Assembly (NCBI GenBank): GCA_021834865.1
Contig: JAKBRD010000028.1
Location: 1 to 10,547, forward strand
Source: Microcaldota archaeon
Lineage (GTDB): Archaea > Micrarchaeota > Micrarchaeia > Micrarchaeales > Micrarchaeaceae
Reading direction: 5' to 3'
DNA: 10,547 bases
A program made the translations under genes and the position numbers. Below the pieces are notes generated by a model, which was given only the letters and a program-made list of their open reading frames with translations, searched no databases and had not been told where the DNA came from. Shown one piece after another: positions 6,077 to 10,547 of the stretch (its first letter is position 1; each line of letters starts with the position of its first letter).

Positions 6077-7294
6077 ATGTCATTTTTCAGCAAGGAGCCG
6101 AAACAGGTAGACCTGGCATTAGACTCATGCGAGAGCTATCTAAGGGAAAGATTTGAGGCTCTTTCTGGTCCAGTAATAGACAGATGTTCTCCAATATTGG
6201 GCAGGCTAGCCTTGGCATTGGACAGTTTCGGAGCTTCTTTAGAAAAGTTCTCCAAAATGGAAAATGATCCCGACGAAGAATTCACTGGCAGGATGAGCAT
6301 GAGCTTCATAAAGGCGCAGAAGCCGAAATACATAGAGTCATTGAACAATTCCATATCCTCGCTCAACGAAGCCCTCAATTCTATAAAGTATGACACAAAA
6401 TACGAGGACATAAGGGGAGTGCAAGTAACCTATGCCGATTTCATATCGCGGCTGCTGTCAACAAATGCAAATTTCAAAGGGGTAGTAATGGGTTATTCTG
6501 AAGAAATGAAGCTCTTCAAGAAGCCCTTCCAACTGCTGGAGAAAAACCTCAAGGACTTGGAATATGAACTCAATAAATTTGAGCAAGGATTCAGGTCATA
6601 CATTGCTCTAAGGGACGAAATTGGTAAGGCAATCTCATTGAAGAACGAGCTCTACATATCAACTAACGAGGAAGATAAGCCTGCATCAGATTCAAACAGC
6701 GAATCAATAGAAGCCGAAAGGTCGGAAATAGAAAGCAATCTAAACGCAATAAAAGATTCAATAATAAAGGTCGAAAGCAGGTATAATTCCATAAAATCTG
6801 ACATAGAACTCGTGCTTAAACCATTGGAGCGCACAGCCAGGAAGTACGACCATTCTAGCTCAAGCAAAACGAGCCTTGCAAGCATAATATCCTCTCCAAT
6901 CTCAAAAATCGGCAACGAACTCTCATACGCGAGCTTTATTGCTATGCTCAAGGACATGGGCACAAAGGTTTCTGATGGCAGCATAAAAATAGAAAACAGT
7001 GCGCAAATACTGGAGCAGATAAACGACGCGGTAAATGCGGGGATAGATTCTGCAATCGCCGAAGCCAATTCATCAATGAAACAGAAGGCCGAGCTCGAGC
7101 ATCAGGAAAAGGATTATGACAACAAGCTATACGAAACAAGGAAAAAAGCAACAACAATAGAATCAGAACGCAGAAGCAGAATGTCTAATCTGGAGCATCA
7201 GACAGAGATAAAGATGCAAATTGAAAATGCCAAGGCAACAATAGAAAAGATGTTCATGCAGTATTATAATGTAAAAGTTCACATAACTGACTGA
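6077..7294 (+). CDS. coiled-coil protein of unknown function
   Basis: A 405-residue hydrophilic, mostly helical protein that I do not recognise. The ATG at 6077 lies 2 bp after the ABM gene stop and follows AAAGGTCA and GAGG purine-rich stretches; a TTG at 6071 overlapping the previous stop is an alternative. The N-terminal region (about 1-75) contains a Leu/Ala-rich helix. A first helical segment spans about 150-195. A Ser/Asn/Glu-rich linker (198-212) leads to a coil at 212-248. A Ser-rich patch (258-278) separates it from a long C-terminal coil at about 330-395 rich in Glu, Lys, Gln and Arg. The coils resemble SMC/Rad50-type coils in composition, but there is no Walker A, ABC signature or zinc hook, so it is not such an ATPase. 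No signal peptide or membrane segment is visible. It is followed after 4 bp by dcd. A scaffold, cytoskeletal or nucleoprotein role is possible but unproven. Confidence 0.8.
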   Translation: MSFFSKEPKQVDLALDSCESYLRERFEALSGPVIDRCSPILGRLALALDSFGASLEKFSKMENDPDEEFTGRMSMSFIKAQKPKYIESLNNSISSLNEALNSIKYDTKYEDIRGVQVTYADFISRLLSTNANFKGVVMGYSEEMKLFKKPFQLLEKNLKDLEYELNKFEQGFRSYIALRDEIGKAISLKNELYISTNEEDKPASDSNSESIEAERSEIESNLNAIKDSIIKVESRYNSIKSDIELVLKPLERTARKYDHSSSSKTSLASIISSPISKIGNELSYASFIAMLKDMGTKVSDGSIKIENSAQILEQINDAVNAGIDSAIAEANSSMKQKAELEHQEKDYDNKLYETRKKATTIESERRSRMSNLEHQTEIKMQIENAKATIEKMFMQYYNVKVHITD

Positions 7295-7298
7295 TCAT

Positions 7299-7814
7299 AT
7301 GGCCGTGCTCGCAAAATCAGAAATAACAAAAATGATAAAATCAGGAGACCTAAATATAACGCCTTTCGAGCTTTCGCAGATAGGTGCAGGATCTATAGAC
7401 CTTCGCCTAGGTGATGAGTTTCGCTTATTCCGCAGCCACAAGGGTATAATCGATGTTTCAGAAGCGATTGAGCATGGTTCGATAAGCGAGCTTGTAAAAG
7501 CCGGCAAGAGCGGGATAATCCTAAAGCCTGGACAATTCATAAATGGGATAACAAAGGAATCCATAAAGCTCCCAAAAAACATTTCGGGAAGGATAGAAGG
7601 AAGGTCGCGCTTCGCAAGGGTCGGCCTTCTTGTGCACGTAAGCAGCGGTTTTGTACAGCCTGGCAGCGACGGGAGGGTAGTGCTAGAAATAGCCAACCTT
7701 TCAAAGGTAAAACTAAGGTTAATTCCAGGAATAAAGATATGTCAGATTATATTGGAAGAAGTGAAAGGCTCTGGAGGCTATTCTGGCAATTATCTGCATC
7801 AGCAGCATCCATGA
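7299..7814 (+). CDS. dcd: dCTP deaminase (possibly bifunctional dCTP deaminase/dUTPase)
   Basis: Converts dCTP to dUTP (or dUMP in bifunctional archaeal enzymes), supplying dUMP for dTMP synthesis. At 171 residues it has single-domain length. QIGAGSIDLRLGDEFRLF (27-44) is the N-terminal family motif, GRSRFARVGLLVH (101-113) supplies the conserved Ser/Arg pair, and Glu130 in GRVVLEIANLS is the catalytic glutamate. PGIKICQI lies at 143-150, and the tail YSGNYLHQQ matches the triphosphate-closing C-terminus. The usual Asp-Pro-Gly before the active-site strand is Gln120-Pro-Gly. The ATG follows the coiled-coil stop by 4 bp with TGAT just upstream, so translation is probably coupled. Whether it also hydrolyses the triphosphate cannot be decided here. 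It converges with the S66 gene, 9 bp between stops. Confidence 0.93.
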   Translation: MAVLAKSEITKMIKSGDLNITPFELSQIGAGSIDLRLGDEFRLFRSHKGIIDVSEAIEHGSISELVKAGKSGIILKPGQFINGITKESIKLPKNISGRIEGRSRFARVGLLVHVSSGFVQPGSDGRVVLEIANLSKVKLRLIPGIKICQIILEEVKGSGGYSGNYLHQQHP

Positions 7815-7823
7815 AGCAATAGC

Positions 7824-8867
7824 CTATGCAACTGATTTTTCCAAGAGCCTGAATCTTTTTTTGTTCGCGTCGACTTCGGCCATAGCACCAATCGGCAGGA
7901 CGAATTTCGGATCGGTGTGTCCAAAATCCATATTGGTCACTAATGGAATACTGCCTACTCCAAATTCCAAATCAAGCACAGAGTGTACTTTCTCCTCCAT
8001 TTTTGCCTTTTCTTCTATCGAATAACCCGACGGTATGGCAATCAACAGGGCGGCTATCTTTTCGAGAATGCCCTGGCTGCCGTAATTTCTTACCCAGTAC
8101 TTTACTGTATCAGGCAAGGGCTTGTCTTCGGATGTCTCTAGAAACAATATCTTTCCGTTCCAAAAATCCTTTTTGGGCCAGAAGCGTGTACCTTTCATGA
8201 ATTCCAGCGCGTCTGCGCAGCCTCCGAACAGCCTGCCTTTAGCTATGCCTTTTCCCTGCAGCCAGTGCCATCCATCGTTCCTGTGCCTTTCCTTTATCTT
8301 TCCTATATTGATCTTTTCAACCCAGTCGGGGTACCCGTCGGACCAAAAAGGGAAGCTCTTGTATTCGTATTTCTCTTCGGGCTCGAAAAGCAGGTTCTTC
8401 ATCATATCCAAAAACGAACCTGGAAATCTTTCCGTTTGTGAAAATCCCGCCATTATAGTAGGCCCGTAATAGGTCATGAGCCCTGTTCTTAGGTGTATGT
8501 AATCCAAAAACGTAGTGGAATCCGAAAAGCCCATTATGATCTTTGGATTCTTCCTTATCATTTTCATGTCCAAATAATCCAATATCCTTACCGAATCGTC
8601 ACCGCCTATGCTTGCGACTATTGCTTTTACTTCTTTGTCGGCAAAAGCTTCGTTTATGTCTTCGGCCCTTTCACGGGGATGCCTGTAAAGGTAATCATTG
8701 CTCTTCCTAGCTGTATTATACTCCTTGACTTCAAGCCTGAGGTGCTTTTTTATCATATCCAGCCCGTGCTCGTATATATGCGGAAACAGTGCCGGAACCC
8801 CAGCCGAAGGCGAAACTATGGCTACCGTATCGCCTTCATCAAGCCTTTTAGGTTTTATGATCTGCAT
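7824..8867 (-). CDS. peptidase S66 family protein (LD-carboxypeptidase / MccF-like)
   Basis: A serine peptidase-fold protein of family S66, which includes bacterial murein LD-carboxypeptidase (LdcA) and MccF, which cleaves toxic peptidyl/aminoacyl-adenylates such as microcin C. From the ATG at 8867 the protein has 347 residues. GDTVAIVSPSAG opens the N-terminal domain, followed by IVASIGGDDSVRILDYLD. Ser115 in MGFSDSTTFLDYI is the nucleophile; Glu244 in ILFLETSED and His317 in MDFGHTDP complete the triad. The segment HRNDGWHWLQGKGIAKGRLFGGC has the Trp-rich loop more typical of MccF than LdcA. A TTG at 8879 would add four residues, but neither start has a clear SD, and an AT-rich box at about 8893-8902 fits a leaderless ATG at 8867. 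No signal peptide, so cytoplasmic. Family assignment is firm. The substrate is unknown and, with no murein expected in an archaeon, unlikely to be the organism's own cell wall. Confidence 0.9.
   Translation of the reverse strand: MQIIKPKRLDEGDTVAIVSPSAGVPALFPHIYEHGLDMIKKHLRLEVKEYNTARKSNDYLYRHPRERAEDINEAFADKEVKAIVASIGGDDSVRILDYLDMKMIRKNPKIIMGFSDSTTFLDYIHLRTGLMTYYGPTIMAGFSQTERFPGSFLDMMKNLLFEPEEKYEYKSFPFWSDGYPDWVEKINIGKIKERHRNDGWHWLQGKGIAKGRLFGGCADALEFMKGTRFWPKKDFWNGKILFLETSEDKPLPDTVKYWVRNYGSQGILEKIAALLIAIPSGYSIEEKAKMEEKVHSVLDLEFGVGSIPLVTNMDFGHTDPKFVLPIGAMAEVDANKKRFRLLEKSVA
7856..7862 (+). terminator. possible T-tract terminator for the dcd operon
   Basis: Seven consecutive T residues on the plus strand, about 40 nt past the dcd stop, with another T5 run at 7835-7839. 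Archaeal termination often uses such T tracts without hairpins. The tract lies inside the antisense of the convergent S66 gene (Lys codons), so it may be coincidental. Confidence 0.3.
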
Positions 8868-8929
8868 TGCATCTTTCAACTATCTATGTGCTGATTATTA
8901 TTGTTTTCGTGCAATGCCGTACGCTATGA

Positions 8930-8944
8930 TTAAGATAAAAATAA
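8930..8944 (-). terminator. T-rich terminator after tRNA-Val
   Basis: On the minus strand the sequence immediately 3' of the tRNA reads TTATTTTTATCTTAA, with a T5 run 5-10 nt past the discriminator base, as expected for an archaeal oligo-T terminator. Confidence 0.45.
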
Positions 8945-8945
8945 G

Positions 8946-9017
8946 TGGGCCCGCGGAGAATCGAACTCCGTATCTTTCCCGTGTGAGGGGAACGTCTTAC
9001 CAATCGACTACGGGCCC
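8946..9017 (-). tRNA. tRNA-Val (anticodon CAC)
   Basis: A complete cloverleaf can be drawn on the minus strand. The seven-base acceptor stem GGGCCCG/CGGGCCC is perfect. The D arm has GTC/GAC and GG in the loop, the anticodon stem TTCCC/GGGAA carries the loop CTCACAC (anticodon CAC, reading GUG), and the T stem CGGAG/CTCCG closes the loop TTCGATT. Base 73 is A (the complement of position 8946). No CCA is encoded and there is no intron. Position 15 is T rather than a purine, a small departure from consensus. Confidence 0.95.
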
Positions 9018-9040
9018 TTGCATCATTATTATCTTACACA

Positions 9041-9050
9041 AAATTATTAT
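9041..9050 (-). promoter_or_regulatory. TATA-like box for tRNA-Val
   Basis: ATAATAATTT on the minus strand, centred about 28 nt upstream of the mature tRNA 5' end, as expected for an archaeal TATA box. The surrounding 9018-9118 gap contains no gene. Confidence 0.4.
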
Positions 9051-9118
9051 GCCATTCGTGCTTTATCCTCTTGCAATTGAGTGTATAAATTGCCGTTTCT
9101 CAAGCCAACAGTACGAGC

Positions 9119-10252
9119 CTAAATGTGGGAATCAGGTGCATCATTCTGGTAATGACTTTCCAATCCATCACTTCCGTACGGCCTTTCTACTCCCTCGGGA
9201 AAGAAAAACACGCTGCCGTATCCGAGCACGTCTCCAGGCTTTATTGTCTTTCCATCTCTATAATACGTCTTAGGCTGCCTAGAGAAACCGCCGCTATATC
9301 CGGGATCTATCCACCCATCCCATTTCAGGGCCAGAAGTGAATCGCTTTTTCCCATTTCTATGGCTCTTCTGTTCGCAAAGAAGCTTTTGAACAGATATTC
9401 GCTGTGGAATACAATTCCTATGTGTTTGGATAGGTGTAGGCTTTCAACAGTATCTACGTCTATCAACTCTCCTGGTTTCATCCTGTAAGGAAGCTCTACT
9501 TCTTCGTAAAATTCAGACATTTTGGGTTTTGAGGAGAAATCCACAAATCCGGAATATTTGAGTACTCGTGCCCGCTTTCCAGCATGCACTGCTACAAGTC
9601 CCTTGTAAATGCTTAGGTTGGGCTCAACGTTAAAATATCCATTGGACGAGAGCGACCTGAGTTCCGAATTAGACGTTACTTCATAGCCGTGGTCAATATC
9701 TAAATGCTTCTTATAGTCCTCTTTGCTGGCATTCGGTGTCAAGTAAATATTTGGGTCTTCAAGCGCTTCTCTTGAAGGCGAGTCAAAAAACAGCATCAAC
9801 TGCGCTATTCTATCTCCTTTCCTGAGCTTTATGCCCATGTCAGAGTAATTCACAATTTCAATGGCCATTCCGTAGCCGCCTATATTTTTTGCGTTGGATG
9901 CATATGTGGCGCTTATCCATGGTATGAGGTTATAGCAGCCCAAGCGCCTCATGCTTGATCTTAGTTCCACGAAAGGCATCAGCAAATCATCAAGCACTAT
10001 AGAATTTGTGGTCTTTACATCGCTTTCGTACTTTGGCTTTAAGACATCATCCAAATCCGAGATATGTTCGTTGAATTTTCCATTGGCTATATAAACGGGC
10101 TCGTCATCCATTATTCTGTCAAATTTAAGGTCTATGCTAGCAGGCTGTCTTTGCTTGCCTTCAAGCTCTGGATCAAGCCTAAGCATTCCAGCTGTCTCTG
10201 CTTCTCTTATGCCTCTGTCCGTCAGCAGGTTCCTCTGAAATTTGTGCGGCAT
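9119..10252 (-). CDS. two-module dCTP deaminase-like protein (DCD/dUTPase fold duplicated)
   Basis: From the ATG at 10252 the protein has 377 residues, twice the size of ordinary dCTP deaminase and close in layout to the two-domain 2'-deoxycytidine 5'-triphosphate deaminases of some bacteria. Module 1 (about 8-160): LLTDRGIREA, QPASIDLKF (36-44), LRSSMRRLG (97-105) and AIEIVNYSDMGIKLRKGDRIAQL, with Glu132 at the catalytic position. Module 2 (about 205-370): LSKHIGIVF, WIDPGYSGGFSRQP, IKPGDVLGYGSVFFF and the terminal YGSDGLESHYQ, which resembles the triphosphate-binding tail. In ungapped alignment to E. coli Dcd, module 2 has Gln326 where the catalytic Glu should be. In-frame ATGs at 10261 and 10306 are alternatives; 10252 is preferred because the TATA box at 10274-10281 would place the transcript start there. 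dCTP deamination or dUTP/dCTP binding is the family-based call; actual activity is unproven. Confidence 0.85.
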   Translation of the reverse strand: MPHKFQRNLLTDRGIREAETAGMLRLDPELEGKQRQPASIDLKFDRIMDDEPVYIANGKFNEHISDLDDVLKPKYESDVKTTNSIVLDDLLMPFVELRSSMRRLGCYNLIPWISATYASNAKNIGGYGMAIEIVNYSDMGIKLRKGDRIAQLMLFFDSPSREALEDPNIYLTPNASKEDYKKHLDIDHGYEVTSNSELRSLSSNGYFNVEPNLSIYKGLVAVHAGKRARVLKYSGFVDFSSKPKMSEFYEEVELPYRMKPGELIDVDTVESLHLSKHIGIVFHSEYLFKSFFANRRAIEMGKSDSLLALKWDGWIDPGYSGGFSRQPKTYYRDGKTIKPGDVLGYGSVFFFPEGVERPYGSDGLESHYQNDAPDSHI

Positions 10253-10273
10253 AAGAACCATTCCCAAATCCCT

Positions 10274-10281
10274 AATATAAA
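10274..10281 (-). promoter_or_regulatory. TATA box of the two-module dCTP deaminase-like gene
   Basis: TTTATATT on the minus strand is close to the archaeal consensus, with GCAAACC just upstream as a possible BRE. Its centre lies about 26 nt before the ATG at 10252, supporting a leaderless transcript and that start over 10261 or 10306. Confidence 0.55.
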
Positions 10282-10345
10282 TAGGTTTGCAACTTGTAGA
10301 AATCATTAAGAAGCTTCAGAAACAGCCTATTCTGCGAAATTTATT

Positions 10346-10362
10346 TCTCTTTTCGAACCCGC
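10346..10362. repeat. 17-bp imperfect direct repeat, copy 1
   Basis: TCTCTTTTCGAACCCGC differs at one base from the copy at 10401-10417, a 55-bp period. A further short match (CAGCCT) lies upstream of each copy, at 10323-10328 and 10390-10395. On the minus strand the core reads GCGGGTTCGAAAAG, resembling the T-loop/B-box part of a tRNA, but no closing stem follows. Confidence 0.6.
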
Positions 10363-10400
10363 TTTTTGCATTTTTGGGCTTGTAGGAATCAGCCTGCTTA

Positions 10401-10417
10401 TCCCTTTTCGAACCCGC
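10401..10417. repeat. 17-bp imperfect direct repeat, copy 2
   Basis: TCCCTTTTCGAACCCGC, the second copy, lies in the 134-bp spacer between the two-module deaminase gene and tRNA-Glu. The shared 14-bp core CTTTTCGAACCCGC is exact. The rest of the spacer holds no ORF or RNA fold that I can support. Confidence 0.6.
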
Positions 10418-10439
10418 GCTTTCCGTCGAATTTTCAAAA

Positions 10440-10514
10440 TGCTCCCGCCGGGATTTGAACCCGAGTTTCAGACTTGAGAGGCCTGCGTCCTTGACCGGAC
10501 TAGACGACGGGAGC
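10440..10514 (-). tRNA. tRNA-Glu (anticodon CTC)
   Basis: A complete cloverleaf on the minus strand. The acceptor stem GCTCCCG/CGGGAGC is perfect. The D arm is GTCT/GGAC around a GG-containing loop. The anticodon stem CAGGC/GTCTG (one G-T pair) carries the loop CTCTCAA, anticodon CTC, reading GAG. The T stem TCGGG/CCCGG closes the loop TTCAAAT. Discriminator A73 is the complement of position 10440. No CCA is encoded and no intron is present. TTTT follows the discriminator base closely and may serve as terminator. Confidence 0.95.
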
Positions 10515-10537
10515 GCATAATGGTTTCTGTGCTTCAG

Positions 10538-10547
10538 ATTATTAATA
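10538..10547 (-). promoter_or_regulatory. TATA-like box for tRNA-Glu
   Basis: TATTAATAAT on the minus strand, centred about 28 nt upstream of the tRNA 5' end, the same spacing as for tRNA-Val. It runs to the window edge, so any upstream BRE is not visible. Confidence 0.4.

Noticed and set aside
6077..7294. SbcC/Rad50/SMC ATPase identity for the coiled-coil protein
   Set aside because: No Walker A, Walker B, ABC signature or CxxC hook can be found; the similarity is only in coil composition.
8698..9273. 191-codon plus-strand frame across the S66 gene start, tRNA-Val and the deaminase 3' end
   Set aside because: It runs through the antisense of a tRNA and two genes; its translation includes the tRNA complement and has no domain.
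10349..10417. CRISPR-like or degenerate tRNA interpretation of the two repeats
   Set aside because: Only two copies with a 38-bp spacer and no cas genes. The T-loop-like core lacks a pairing 3' strand, so neither a CRISPR array nor a tRNA pseudogene is supported.

Overview
The window looks archaeal. Both tRNA genes lack an encoded CCA end. AT-rich TATA-type boxes sit about 26 nt upstream of several gene or tRNA starts, no bacterial -35/-10 pairs stand out, and ATA/AGG codons are heavily used. Very tight packing, moderate GC content (judged by eye), single-gene enzymes and a CoA-ester pathway would suit an acidophilic ARMAN/Micrarchaeota-like or Thermoplasmatales-neighbourhood genome. The lineage is inference; only 'archaeon' is well supported.

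Left part (1-5651): lipid/CoA metabolism. A 5'-truncated gamma-carbonic-anhydrase-fold protein is followed 18 bp later by an acyl-CoA dehydrogenase. A class 2 dihydroorotate dehydrogenase (pyrD) then lies on the opposite strand, ending 2 bp from the acyl-CoA dehydrogenase. Its divergent partner is a compact operon of enoyl-CoA hydratase, thiolase and 3-hydroxyacyl-CoA dehydrogenase, with junctions of 2 and 0 bp. Together with the dehydrogenase these cover all four steps of one short-chain beta-oxidation (or reverse beta-oxidation) turn. No ETF, acyl-CoA synthetase or FadB-type fusion is visible. The hydroxyacyl-CoA dehydrogenase has a Gly-Arg-Ser cofactor loop that points to NADP(H).

Middle (5652-7814): a separate promoter precedes an ABM-domain small protein, a 405-residue coiled-coil protein of unknown function and a single-domain dCTP deaminase, with gaps of 2 and 4 bp.

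Right part (7824-10547): everything is on the minus strand. It holds a peptidase S66 protein of the LD-carboxypeptidase/MccF type, tRNA-Val(CAC), a large two-module dCTP-deaminase-like protein whose second module has Gln in place of the catalytic Glu, and tRNA-Glu(CTC). A short spacer with a 17-bp imperfect direct repeat lies between the last two. Two dCTP deaminase homologues of different architecture within 1.4 kb of each other, plus pyrD, give the window a pyrimidine-nucleotide theme.

I see no mobile element, CRISPR array, toxin-antitoxin pair or obvious defence system. The most unusual items are the two-module deaminase, the coiled-coil gene coupled to dcd, the MccF-like gene in an organism expected to lack murein, and the cofactor-switched dehydrogenase.
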